A stretch of DNA of 64,000 bases from Astrothelium macrocarpum. Lineage: Eukaryota > Ascomycota > Dothideomycetes > Trypetheliales > Trypetheliaceae. The notes beneath the pieces are model-generated. The model was not told where the DNA came from. It saw only the letters and a list, made by a program, of their open reading frames with translations, and ran no database searches. How positions within the stretch are numbered: the stretch's first letter is position 1; each line of letters opens with the position of its first letter. Of this stretch, positions 33,447 to 44,135 are shown one piece after another. The stretch is taken from the NCBI GenBank assembly GCA_021030915.1, contig JAGEMR010000008.1:1-64000 (forward strand). The letters are read 5' to 3'. The position numbers and the translations under genes were made by a program.

Positions 33447-36362
33447 TCACATCACGGCACACTTGTCCCGATCATCAGGCGCTCCTGTCTCTGGCCGCTG
33501 GAAACCAGCCCCTCTCCCACCCGGCCTTGTGCCTGGGTTCCTTACTTGAGCCCTGATTGGACTTGTTGGCACGCGACCACCAAACGTCTGACCAGGGGCC
33601 ACGGGACTGCTGCTCTGGCCTAACGAGTTGACCGTCGATTGCTGTCCATATGCGCTCTGTCTCCTCTGTCGAACTGGTGCGTCTGTCGTGGGACTAGCTC
33701 CTGGAACATAAGGACGATCACTCGCTGCTTGTTCATATGGAGGAGGCGCGTCTTCACCTTCGGCGTGTGGACGGTTAGTAGGAGGAGCATTATTGTTTCC
33801 GGTTCTTCCACTGCGTCGTGGAGGGACTTCTGGTCGAATGTCAGGGCCGGGGATTGTCACAGTCGGTGATTCGCGTGTTAGATAACGACGAGAAAGATCG
33901 TCTTCACGTCGGCGGGCAGCTTGAGAGCGACGATGCGCATCTTCCTCTTCCTCCTGGAGCTGAAGAGCAAGCGCAAGATCATGATCTTCTTGTTCAGTAT
34001 TTGTGGCCGATGACGAGGGCTCATTGCTACTTGTAGCGGCAGGTACAATGACGCCGGTTTCTTGCTTAGATGCTATACCTGGAGCAGTAGCAGGAGATGA
34101 TTTGCCACGTCGAGATCCAACCGTTTCCCACCCATCATCATCGTCGTCAAAAAAGCTTCGCATATGTTGTTCTCTTGTTTGTATTGGGAGGCGGTGGGTA
34201 TTCGTAGGTGAGTTGTGGTCTTGAACATTGCCAACTGGGCGGAAATCTCCAGAAAAAAACTCGCTCTGACGCCCACTAACATCTGCGAGGCTTTCCCAAA
34301 CGATTTCATCGTGGCTAGAGTAGCCCGCATCAGTAACCAATGTCATCAGGCGGTCACTGCGCGGTTCTTTGTACAAGGTTGAGAAATGATCATTGCGAAA
34401 TAGAATAGCGAAGTCGCCAGGCTTAATATTCTCATGAATCACTTGCAATCCAAATTCAGTCAGTTGCGTTGGCCAACCTTCCAGAAATTCTTTAATGCAA
34501 ATGACATCCTCAAAAATCTGCTGCTCCTCAAGAGTGAGAGCAGAGACTCGAAGTTTGTCTTCTAATTCTTCTTCTCGGAATTGTATGTTCTGAGCATCTT
34601 CGTATGTAGGTGCCGATCGATGCAAAGAGTAAAACGCTGAAGAATTGGCATCGGGAAGCCAGCCATGCATGAGTGGGACGGCGAAGGTGCCATAGAGACG
34701 CATTTCCCGGGTTTCTTCAAACGATCCTGGACCAAATACTTTTTCAACCGACTCACCAGAATTCGGGGTAAAGCGTGGATTGACATTCATTCCCGTGTGA
34801 AGTGTAATCAAAAAGGAGTAAAGCTCGCTAACATCCGGTAACTCTTGCACCGCATCTCCCCGCCTTCCAGACATCAATTCTTCGAACACTGCATCCAAAA
34901 GCAGACCTAAGCTAACCTGTTCTCTGACACGCAAGGTTTCAATGAGCGCGGTTTCGACACCTGGAGGCGTTGAAAGAACCAGCGCATTCACAAGAGCAAG
35001 GAGAGGACATGGACCATTCGCGTTTTGCAAGATGATGGGTGATCTCCGGGGATTAGTGTTGCTCCGCGCATCAAACCAATTAATGTGCTTGATCGAATAG
35101 TGCTCGTTTCGCTGTCGCTTAGCTTGTGCGGTCGGCGACTCTATTCCAGCCCGAGGCGCAGTAATGGACTGAGATACGTTTATACTAGGCCGCGGTGGTT
35201 GGGGTGGTGGAATTTCCGGGGTCGATGGGTTGTGAGAGAAGTCTTCGGGCGGATTTGTACTCTTCCATACGTTCCTCAGGGCCAAATCCGGGATAACTTC
35301 CGCCTTTTGCCCGTCGTGTAGTGGCTGCGTATTCTGATCCGTAGTCTCACTACTCAAAGGTACTGGAGCAGTGCTATCAGACCATTTCTCTTCTGCTGTG
35401 AGCTCATTTTCCCAAGGATTGCTCTCAGCAATGGACCCAAATTCAGTGCGCTGACTTTGCGCTTGAGATATAATTGCTGGAGATTGTTGCTCGATAGGAG
35501 TTTGTCGCATCTCAGGAAATCCGTCAAGCAGAGTTTGCGGCTGACTTACATCCTGGTCCATCAGAGATGTGCTTGGCAGATGACTGGCTGGTGCAGGATT
35601 CGGTTGAGAAATGACAGGAGGTGGAGGTGGAGGTGGAGGATACGAAGGAGCTTTAGGAGCATCCAAGTCCGTTGGCTTACTTCCGGCCGTTTCGTTTCCC
35701 CCTCCTGTAGACTGCTTCCGTAGATAAGGATTGTTAATGGAAAACTTTCGTCCAACGCTTCCAGTATTGTTAGGAGAGATTTGTGGATGTTGCTGGTCTG
35801 TTGAGGTGCTAGGCAAAGGGCTGTGCGATGGGCTTCTGGAGCCGACTCGTAACACATCAGGAAGTGGATCCTGTAATTGTGAGGGTCCCGGGGTCGTAGT
35901 TGGGTCAGATGGGGTAGAGCCTACCCGAAGCGCTTCGGGTAGCACTCCATTTTGGTCAGGATGAGCATTTGAGTTGCCTCTTGTCGCCTTTGAAGAGGGT
36001 CCGATCAGATCTTCTTCTTCGTCATTGCTATCTTTGTCCCAATCCGAGCCCGAATCTTCTCCATCATCATTTACATCTTGTTCATTATTTTGGTCCTTGA
36101 CTGGAGATGTAGGATACGGGGGTTTCTTGGCGGTCTGAGAAAGCGGAGGAGGTACTAGAGTGTTTGTCGTAGGCTTCATAACCATTTCTTCGGGTCGAGG
36201 CGTCCCTCCGGGAGCATCTATAGAAGACTTGTGCTCGAGTCTCGAAGAGCTTAGTAGCTTGAACCAATCAAGAAGCGTCAGAATCGGTATGAGCCATCCT
36301 CGTTTCTTGTATATACTGGCCGTCAAGTAGCAGTGTACAGATTGGTGGATTACTCTTTGCAC
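33447..36362 (-). CDS. MINDY-family deubiquitinase with C-terminal CaaX box
   Basis: A Lys48-chain-selective deubiquitinase of the FAM63/MINDY type. Single exon, up to 971 codons. The first 59 residues look unlike the rest, so translation may begin at the Met at 36185 (912 residues). The N-terminal half is acidic, Pro- and Ser-rich, apparently disordered. The catalytic domain begins near IKHINWFD; the nucleophile Cys is in NANGPCPLLAL and the His in FRNDHFSTLYK. A ubiquitin-binding MIU helix follows (DHDLALALQLQEEEEDAHRR). The last residues are DKCAVM, a CaaX box predicting farnesylation and membrane attachment. Its promoter is shared with TRM6. Confidence 0.92.
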   Translation of the reverse strand: MQRVIHQSVHCYLTASIYKKRGWLIPILTLLDWFKLLSSSRLEHKSSIDAPGGTPRPEEMVMKPTTNTLVPPPLSQTAKKPPYPTSPVKDQNNEQDVNDDGEDSGSDWDKDSNDEEEDLIGPSSKATRGNSNAHPDQNGVLPEALRVGSTPSDPTTTPGPSQLQDPLPDVLRVGSRSPSHSPLPSTSTDQQHPQISPNNTGSVGRKFSINNPYLRKQSTGGGNETAGSKPTDLDAPKAPSYPPPPPPPPVISQPNPAPASHLPSTSLMDQDVSQPQTLLDGFPEMRQTPIEQQSPAIISQAQSQRTEFGSIAESNPWENELTAEEKWSDSTAPVPLSSETTDQNTQPLHDGQKAEVIPDLALRNVWKSTNPPEDFSHNPSTPEIPPPQPPRPSINVSQSITAPRAGIESPTAQAKRQRNEHYSIKHINWFDARSNTNPRRSPIILQNANGPCPLLALVNALVLSTPPGVETALIETLRVREQVSLGLLLDAVFEELMSGRRGDAVQELPDVSELYSFLITLHTGMNVNPRFTPNSGESVEKVFGPGSFEETREMRLYGTFAVPLMHGWLPDANSSAFYSLHRSAPTYEDAQNIQFREEELEDKLRVSALTLEEQQIFEDVICIKEFLEGWPTQLTEFGLQVIHENIKPGDFAILFRNDHFSTLYKEPRSDRLMTLVTDAGYSSHDEIVWESLADVSGRQSEFFSGDFRPVGNVQDHNSPTNTHRLPIQTREQHMRSFFDDDDDGWETVGSRRGKSSPATAPGIASKQETGVIVPAATSSNEPSSSATNTEQEDHDLALALQLQEEEEDAHRRSQAARRREDDLSRRYLTRESPTVTIPGPDIRPEVPPRRSGRTGNNNAPPTNRPHAEGEDAPPPYEQAASDRPYVPGASPTTDAPVRQRRQSAYGQQSTVNSLGQSSSPVAPGQTFGGRVPTSPIRAQVRNPGTRPGGRGAGFQRPETGAPDDRDKCAVM

Positions 36363-36705
36363 GGTGTAAGAGGCAAGAGGGAAGAGGTAAGAGCGGCAGT
36401 CAAATTGGAGGTTCTCAAATCAAATGGAGCGGTTTGATTTTCGGCAAAAGTATAGCGTCTTCTTCACTTTTAGAGGAATTGGGGGAGAAGGTGAATTATC
36501 GTTTGGATTGTTATTGCGGGTCGCGACGATGACGAAGACCTTGCGCCACTACACCGCCACATGCGCCACGCTCTAGGTCTATCAGCAGCCTCAGCCACTC
36601 CTCTACTTGACCTATACACGTTTTAGTCTACGTCCTTCCATATCATTCTCTTTTCGAGAGTCGAGCCAGGTAGACTCGAGGCACAGAAGCTGATGCAGGT
36701 GAAAC
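36363..36705. promoter_or_regulatory. Divergent promoter, MINDY gene / TRM6
   Basis: These 343 bases separate the two start regions, which point apart. There is no obvious TATA box. A CT-rich stretch around 36630-36660 precedes TRM6. Confidence 0.5.
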
Positions 36706-38566
36706 ATGCATTCTTCTGTTCAGCCCAACAGCCACATTGTCTTAAGACTGCCTTCTCTTACCTTGAAGATTGTAGAAATTGTCCCAAATACGTATGTGGA
36801 TTAGCTTGTGTGAGCAGCCGTAAAATACGAGACTCTCAGTCTACTATGCCGAACCACTGACGTCCTTTAGAGCCATTTCCATTGGGAAGTTCGGGTCATT
36901 TCCTGCCAATTCACTCATTGGAAGGCCATATTACCTGACTTTCGACATTCTTGAAAAAGACGAAGGACGCTCTCAGACAGAATTGCGCGTTGTATCCACA
37001 TCCGAGCTTCATGCGGAAGCCGTCTTGAATGATGGTGATACTCCATCAGAATCTCGAGATGAGGTCAATATTGAACTTGCAGACGGTGTTGAGTATGATG
37101 TCCAACACAATGGGACGGTGACAATCCGCAGTAATCGCAATATTGTGGATGACTCGAGTCGTCAATCTCTGACGTATGAAGAAATCGAAGAGCTCAAGAA
37201 GCTGCAAACAGGAAATCACATGGTAGAAGCGCTCATGCAATCACACTCAGGCCTGGATGAGAAGACAGCCTTCTCGCTGGCCAAGTATGTAGTCCGAAAG
37301 CGTGGGAAGTATCTCAAAAGATTTACTGTCTTGCCTCTTGACGTATCCTCACTTTTGGAGTTTATCATGACTGAAAAGGATGCTCCGAGGATAATGGAGC
37401 TCCGAGAAGAAACACTGGGGTTAATCACATGCTGGAGTAACGTGCATTACATGGAGCCCTGGTCTGACCCGAATAATCCAGACAACGTATCTGCGTCTGG
37501 ACGATGGTTGGTGATTGATGAGACAGGTGGGCTAGTTGTTGCCGCTCTAGCGGAGAAATTAGACATCCTTTATCCACAAGAAGATAGTGACGAGAATGAT
37601 GGTAATGAAGAGAACTGTATGGGTGAAGCTCCGCCTGTCAATGAAACCGAGGATACACTATTAGATGCCGAGCAGCAAACGAACCAGCCAATTGAACAAG
37701 AGCCCTCAAACCATGCATTCCGTGTTGTCTCATCTGATGCAGAAGCCAACGAGCGGTCAGGAGATCCTTCAGAATTCCAGACTTCAAAGTCTTGTCTGCA
37801 AACAAATTCGGTTCGTGCACAATCCGCGACTTCGAATTCCATCACGTTGTTGCACGCTGCTCCACAACCAAATCTGGCTTTACTCAAGTACTTTGATTTC
37901 GACGAGACAATGACAAACACCAAGCATCCCCTCTACACACACTTGAAACTTCTCTCGTGGCTTCAATTACTCTCTCCGGAAGACGACACCGCTTATCAAG
38001 AACCGGAAATCTTTGACGAGGAGACTATCAAATCTTGGAAAGGCGGAAAGCGGAGTAACTACTTTCGCAAACAACGTCGGTGGCAGCGTGTCAAAGGTGT
38101 GATTGATGACACTCGACGTGGCGATTTTGACGGCTTGATCATCGCAAGTGTCATGGAACCTCCAGGCATACTGCGGCATCTCCTTCCATTGTTAAAAGGT
38201 GGCGCGCCTGTTGTGGTCTATAATCCAAATATTGAACCCTTGGCAGAGTTGGCTGATTTATTCTCCCGCAGCCGAAGGACGGCATTTGTATCCAATCCGC
38301 TGGAAGAAGGCGAAATGCCAACAGAAGATTTTCCTATAGATCCAACGCTTCTTCTGAATTCAACGATTCAAACATGCCGAGCAAGGAGTTGGCAGGTTCT
38401 GCCAGGACGGACGCATCCAATGATGATGAGCCGGGGTGGAGCGGAAGGCTATATCTTTACTGCAATCCGAGTCTTGAAGGGCGATGGTGGATATAAAGCG
38501 AGGGGCAGATATAGCAAAAAGCGAAAGGTAGAACAACATGATGGTGTAGATTCTTCATCAACGTAA
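36706..38566 (+). CDS. trm6: tRNA (adenine58-N1)-methyltransferase non-catalytic subunit Trm6
   Basis: Two exons (36706-36791, 36871-38566; 79-nt intron) give 593 residues. Trm6 (Gcd10) pairs with the catalytic Trm61 to make m1A58 in initiator and other tRNAs, acting in the nucleus. The conserved N-terminal segment HIVLRLPSLTLKIVEIVPNT is split by the intron and continues SIGKFGSFPANSLIGRPYYLTFDI. The QSLTYEEIEELK, HSGLDEKTAFSLAKYVVRKRGKY and GRWLVIDETGGLVVAALAEKL segments are diagnostic. The C-terminal domain lacks an intact SAM-binding motif, as expected. An acidic insert (about residues 240-330) is typical of filamentous fungi. Confidence 0.93.
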
Positions 38567-38710
38567 AAGTCATCATCCAATGTATTAGAAACTTCGTTTA
38601 AATAATTATAAACGCAAATGTCCTATAAAAAGACGCCTAGCCTGGCAGAGCATTGGAGAAACATGATATATTAAAACGCAATTAGCCTCAAGGGTATCTT
38701 TAGCAAGACC

Positions 38711-39781
38711 TCACTCCTCATCAATCCCCCACTCCTCCCTCCTTTCCCCATACAAAACCTCACAAACCCCCCCAACCGGTACATCCATTACCGCATCCGT
38801 CCCCTCGCTCCACAGTCTCCCCCAATCCAACTCCCCCCTCATGCCATCCCCACCCACACTTCCCGCCCTCTTCCCCTTCCCCCCCCTCACCAACCTCCCC
38901 TCCGCATCCACCGCCGCCACACACGCCACCTCGTCCACAACCGCCTCCACGCTCCCCAACGGCAGCGTCAACACCTCGACATTCCAGCACGCCAACACCA
39001 CATACACCCAGCCGAGCGCGACCACGCACCATGCGGGGCCAGCCAGCGCCCACCACCGGTTCGGATAGTAGCCGATGCCCAGCTGCGCCAGCAGCGCCGA
39101 CGGCAGGAAGCCCCACAGCAGGTATCCGATGAACGCTGCGCTGCTCCCGACGTACAGCACGAAGCCGTAGTACTCGTACGTGGGGACGCGCGGGTGCACG
39201 GGGTGCTGGCCGCGCGAGACGAGCGCGCTCGTCGACGTCGATGCGGGCGTGCCGGTGGCGGTGGCGCGGTGCGTGTGCGGTGGGAGGAAGGGGTGCGTGG
39301 TGGTGCTGGAGGCTTCGTGGTCGGAGGAGTCTGGGGTGGTGGGGCGCGAGGTGAAGGAGGGTCGGAGGAGGGAGGTGAGGGAGGGGGACGGTGGGAGGGG
39401 AGTCGGTGGGCGGTTGTAGAAGGGTGGGGCGAGGGGTTGGGAGGAGAGGTGTGAGTGGGAGTGGGGGCGGTGGGTGTAGAATTGGCGGGAGGGGAGGTTG
39501 GAGAGGGAGGCTTCGTCGTTGTTGTCGTCGTCGTCCTCTGAAGCGGAGTCGGAAGGCTCGGAGTCTATTGCGGTGCCGTCAAGGATTCCATCTGGGGAGA
39601 GTGTGTATTCGGAGTTGGGATTGTGGGATCTTTCAGACGGAAATGGAGAAGCGTGGTCGCGGGCTGTGGATGTAGTGGTTGAGGAGGAAAGGGAGCGGGA
39701 AAGGCTGCTGAGGGTTGGGAGATTCGGAGTAGATTTCGATTGGAGGCCGGGATGTAGTTGTCCTCTGCTTTGTGGAGGCAT
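38711..39781 (-). CDS. gpi19: GPI-GlcNAc transferase subunit PIG-P (Gpi19)
   Basis: PIG-P is a subunit of the ER enzyme that transfers GlcNAc to phosphatidylinositol, the first step of GPI-anchor synthesis. 356 residues, one exon. The first about 200 residues are Ser/Thr/Pro-rich with an acidic patch (SEDDDDNNDEA) and appear disordered. The PIG-P core follows: VPTYEYYGFVLYVGSS, two membrane segments and YYPNRWWALAGPAW. Yeast and human proteins are about 140 residues, so the long N-terminal extension and a C-terminal tail of about 85 residues are fungal additions. The frame is very rich in C on the coding strand at 38740-39480. It is convergent with TRM6, 144 bp apart. Confidence 0.9.
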   Translation of the reverse strand: MPPQSRGQLHPGLQSKSTPNLPTLSSLSRSLSSSTTTSTARDHASPFPSERSHNPNSEYTLSPDGILDGTAIDSEPSDSASEDDDDNNDEASLSNLPSRQFYTHRPHSHSHLSSQPLAPPFYNRPPTPLPPSPSLTSLLRPSFTSRPTTPDSSDHEASSTTTHPFLPPHTHRATATGTPASTSTSALVSRGQHPVHPRVPTYEYYGFVLYVGSSAAFIGYLLWGFLPSALLAQLGIGYYPNRWWALAGPAWCVVALGWVYVVLACWNVEVLTLPLGSVEAVVDEVACVAAVDAEGRLVRGGKGKRAGSVGGDGMRGELDWGRLWSEGTDAVMDVPVGGVCEVLYGERREEWGIDEE

Positions 39782-40762
39782 TGTGACAAGTGCTGGCCGA
39801 ATACGATATCGCGGGAATTTCGAGTAAGTGGGTAAGTATTTATGTGGTCATGAATCGCCGCAACTTCGTCCTCCGCATCCGCAAACGCGATCAACAAATG
39901 CGATAGATTACAATTGAGCACCAAATAATCGTGTGCAATGTCGACAACTCCTTTCATACATTAAGCGAAGCTTTCAATGTGTCACGAGTGTTCTCGGTTC
40001 AGGTCTACTTATAAAGGCCGCTCTATGTCTATTGTTAACTTGAAAAGAAGTCGAGTCTTATTTTAAGTGGGAAATACAGGTTATGAGCGAAATTTTGAGG
40101 TTAAAATTTAGTTGCAGACCAGTGATCTATAAAACAATTTATTCATGTAATTTCAAGGCTACTAAAGCAAAGAAATCTCTGGGGAAAAACCATGACCGAG
40201 CAAGCTCCAGCCACAGGAAAAAAACCCCAGCCAAAGTTACATTATTATCGATTTGACCGAACGCAATTGACAGTTTCCCGGTGCTAGCTGGCTACTGCAG
40301 ATACCGTGATCGCAACTGAAGAAGCAAGAGTGCCAGATCTGGATTGTAACGCGAGTAGTTCAATGGGTGGCGATGTTTGTGCAGATTGCTAACCATGTGT
40401 CATCAGCAATCAGAAAGCTATTCGGATCGACACTTCTTTCGGAGACGACCAGATCCTACAGTAAGTTCATTAGTAGCTGTAAAGTGACAGGTGATCGACA
40501 AACACTTTGGAGATGCACTCACCTCTTCCTCATTAGCACTTATTCTGCTGTTCTGAAAACGTAGCTGAAGCCTGCGCAGAGTGTCTGCTTTCAGCGCTAT
40601 GGGAACAAGGGAAGCATAACCATCGATATTTGGGTACGAGTTCTCTCTCCTCCATGTCACGGCAGCGCTGGTGTCATCACGACACTGCCGCGCGTGAGGC
40701 GCCGTCAGAGGTTTCTTTACCTCTGGAGCAGCAGCCTCGCCAAAAGCGAGGGTTTCGGATTG
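39782..40762. other. Intergenic region
   Basis: 981 bases with no gene I can support. The left end contains the Gpi19 promoter, the right end the 3' side of eRF1. Short frames here lack any family motif. Confidence 0.45.
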
Positions 40763-42174
40763 TCAATCGTCGTAGAACTCGTCTTCGTCGTCTTCGAAAT
40801 CGGCCAATTGTTCAAAGTTGACCTTGTAACGGAGGATGGCCCCGATACCACCAAAGCCCTTGACGAACTGGTTTCCTTCGCTGGAGCGGTCGGAGACAAA
40901 TTCCAAGGTAGCGCCAAAGTCAGTGTGTTTCTCGGCTAGCCACTCCAGTAAGCTCATTGATTCGGTGACTTCCATTTCTTGGCCCGAGTCTTTATCCAGG
41001 AAAAGACTCCGGTCTGCTTCTTGTGCTTTGGTAGTATGGAGAATGAGTTGACCACCTTCGGAAGTCTTGAGCTCCCAGCGAGTGACTTCCAAATCTTCGT
41101 AGACGATCAAAGTCTCTGCAGCGCCGAGCTCTAGAGCCTTGAGCGTGTCCTCAACACCATAACAGACTTTACCGGAGTCAAGTGAAATTTCGTCAAAGTA
41201 TTTGTTGATGAGCTTCTTCTCCTGGATGAATTTGACATTGCTCAAGGTCTCGGAAGACAGTTCGATAGCTTGATTAAAGCCATTCTCACCGCCGTAACTA
41301 ACGTCGACGACTTTAATGACTTTCGATTGCAGACGCTGATCGAACATATCAGACTGGTTCAGTTCACTCTTAAAATCGGCCGATCCGGCCAGGATCAATC
41401 CAGCACAGTTGACCTTGTCGTTGGTAATGAAAACTTGAACTGCAGTCTCGGCAACCTTTCGCACATAGTTGTGGCGCTTTTCTTCTCGGAGACGGGCAAA
41501 ACGCAGAGCGGATTGACCACCACGGCCGTGCTTCTTCGGCAGATCAACAGAAAATTTGGTAAGCACATCACGAGTGTTGCCACTCAGTGTGCCAAAAAGA
41601 GCGCCATTGCCATCCATAATGATGAAGCCAAACTTTTGGTCGCTCTCGAGCAGTTCGCTCAAGGCCTCGGTATGAAATTTGTTGTCACAAAGGTAGAGAG
41701 AAGTATTGATCGGCTTGAATGGCTCGAAATCGATGTTGACTTTTCGCTCTTTGCCTTCTGATGTCAAGATTTCACCACAGTATACGACCAAGCCATTGGG
41801 AGGGACCTTGGAGTAGAGCTTGAGACGCTGCTGCGTGGAGGTAATGGCCGAGAGAACGGAAAGACGGTTGACTCGAGACTTGATGTTGGACGCAGTGCCA
41901 AATTCTGGAGGATAGGTCAGGCCAGTGCAGACTTGGGATGTTGCTGGACAAAGGTACCTTCAGCCAACATTTTAGCCGCACGAGACACTTGGTCTTTGGG
42001 AGCTGCAGCTTGGTTAGAGGTATTTGAGGAGTACTATCAAAGGACAAACACACGAATAATGAGCGAGATCATGCTAGTTCCATTCCCACGTGCTTCTTCA
42101 AGGCGCTTGATGAGCTTCTTGACCTTCCATATCTCAATGTTCTTTTCAGCATCATTTGCCTGAGCAGCGGACAT
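40763..42174 (-). CDS. sup45: Eukaryotic peptide chain release factor 1 (eRF1)
   Basis: Three exons (42174-42054, 42002-41958, 41904-40763; introns 51 and 53 nt) give 435 residues, the usual eRF1 length. eRF1 reads all three stop codons and triggers peptide release in the cytosol with eRF3. The N domain has the stop-codon motif TASNIKS (NIKS at 62-65). The M domain has the catalytic GGQ in HGRGGQSALRFARLREEKR. The C domain ends in an acidic tail (DEDEFYDD). The first acceptor was chosen to give the invariant LIIPPKDQ segment. Gene order with its neighbours offers no functional clue. Confidence 0.96.
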
Positions 42175-42652
42175 GTTGGGAGCAGTTCCTGCAAGCCCGA
42201 TCAAGGAAGGAGAAAAGAGAAAAAACCTCGTTCAAACGAGGTGGAAGGAAGGTGGTGTAGGCAGTCGGTGGTTTCTGGGATAGTTGCGGTCTCGACAGGT
42301 GAGTGGCGTGGATAAATTTCGAAAATGGAGTCGAGGTTTCAGTGTGACGGACAGGGTTCAGCCTTGTGCGGCTGTGGCTCAGCTCTTCAACGAATGAAAA
42401 TGATAAGGCTAAGCGTGACACATCTAATACATGTACATTCGGACTCCATCTGGACGCCCAATGGGGCAGGCGAGAAAGCAATTGTTGGGATGTCAAAACC
42501 GTGCTTCCGATTAACCCTAAATCCGAAATTGATAGATCCAAAATCTGTTCGAAGGTACTCCTCTGACGATCTTCTCCCTCAGTACACAACATAGATCAAA
42601 TTGTCAAGCAACGACCCAAGTATAAAGTAGCACGTAATGAGCAACCCGCTCT
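42175..42652. other. Intergenic region, eRF1 promoter
   Basis: 478 bases upstream of eRF1 and downstream of the monooxygenase stop. No supported gene or repeat. Confidence 0.45.
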
Positions 42653-44135
42653 TCATCCAAATATTTGTTTCCTCCATCCAACCCACCTCACTGCCAGCCA
42701 ATGTAACATCCATGCCATCACCCACGTCATTCCATTGCTCATATAATAATGGCCCCAACTCAATGAGTAGAGCGAGTTCAACCAACTCATCTCGAGGCAC
42801 TCTTTTTCCCATTTTGCCCAACTAATCTCTTCCTTAAGCGCTTTTTCCATTAAAAGGCAATGGCCTGCTGCTTGGCTTGTACCATGGCCCGAGTGCGGCC
42901 TCATAAGTGAAAGCGCATCCCCTATTAACAATACTCTTCCATTTTCAAACACGCCCTTGGGACTCGCCATATCCGTAATCACTTGCAGAAAGGGATGTGT
43001 GATCTTGCTGGCGAGCTCTGCAAATGCGGGAGAAAAAAGAAGCTTGCCTTTTTCCTGTTGCATAGCCCACACATCTGGGCGTAATAGGCCGAGCGGAACA
43101 CTCCATCGATGTTGATGGCCGTGTATATCTGTCAAGAGATAGGGGAGCTCCGCTTCAGAGGCGTGCGCATACCAAGCAAAGTTGAGGAGCCGCTCACCAG
43201 GGCTCAGGCTACCGTTTCGACCGGGAATGGGGTAACTACGGGGGTAAGGTTAGCATACCTGGAAATGGGCTGCGAATTTCAGCACATATATTGGTATCCT
43301 TTGAGACACATTGACTGGGGGAAAGATGAAGGTAAGAACAAAGGTCGCTCAGGATGGGCCAGGAGGGAAATCGGATAAAGGTTAAGCACTTACCAAATGA
43401 GATACTGTCGTTGAAGGACAAGGAAAGTAAAGCGTCCTTCAAACAGCGCCCGAGTGCGTTCTGTTACTTCGCTCTCCTTTACGATCCCGCGCCAAAGCAC
43501 ATATCCAGCGTATTCCCTCTTGGGGTTCGTCTGGCCGAGCATCTGAAGACGGACTGATGAATTTGCGCCGTCCGCACCGATTATCAGGTCACCACTGAGC
43601 TTGCTTGGCTTGTCTTGCGCATTCTCGAAATACACAGTCACGGTACTATCACTGTCGTATGCTTGGAGGTCCGTAAATCGACAGCCCGTACAATATAGCC
43701 CTTTGCCATCCGCGTACTCTGCTCGCGGAGTCGGAGGTTCGTCTGGCTCGTACGCATTACAAAGACCATCGAAATTCCAGCGTAGTCGATAGTAAAGTGC
43801 ATCCCAGGAACTCATACGAGGATTTACCGGTATTTGTTTGATTGGCCGGTCGTGCTGGTCGATATGCGTCACGCCTGTGCAAGGCAGTGAGAAAGGTCTC
43901 GTACTGAGGTCGAATTGATCGAAAAATTGTTTCAATAGAGGAGCTGCTGCAACGCCTGCGGCTTGGTGCTCCAAATTACTTGGCGTCATCTCAAGGATTG
44001 TCACATTGTGGCCATGACGTTTGAGCGTAAGGCCAGCTATAAGACCTGAAATTGAGCCACCGACCTACCAGATGGTCAACAAAGTAGTGGTGATTTGTTA
44101 AGAATTAATTGTTCTCCTACGATGATAACATTCAT
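42653..44135 (-). CDS. FAD-dependent monooxygenase, 2,6-dihydroxypyridine-hydroxylase-like
   Basis: Three exons (44135-44121, 44064-43394, 43235-42653) give 422 residues; the 15-nt first exon encodes MNVII. FAD motif VGGSISGL follows the first junction, then GADGANSSVR (DG motif) and GDALSLMRPHSGHGTSQAAG (GD motif). The overall layout, with SSWDALYYRLR and TERTRALFEGRF, resembles 2,6-dihydroxypyridine 3-monooxygenase-type enzymes. It should hydroxylate an aromatic or heteroaromatic ring with NAD(P)H. The second intron is 158 nt, longer than most here, and other acceptors (for example near 43295) are possible. It sits alone between eRF1 and a gene-poor stretch. Confidence 0.8.

Noticed and set aside
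39180..39827. Several Gly/Arg-rich plus-strand frames opposite PIG-P
   Set aside because: They come from the C-rich coding strand of PIG-P; no family match.
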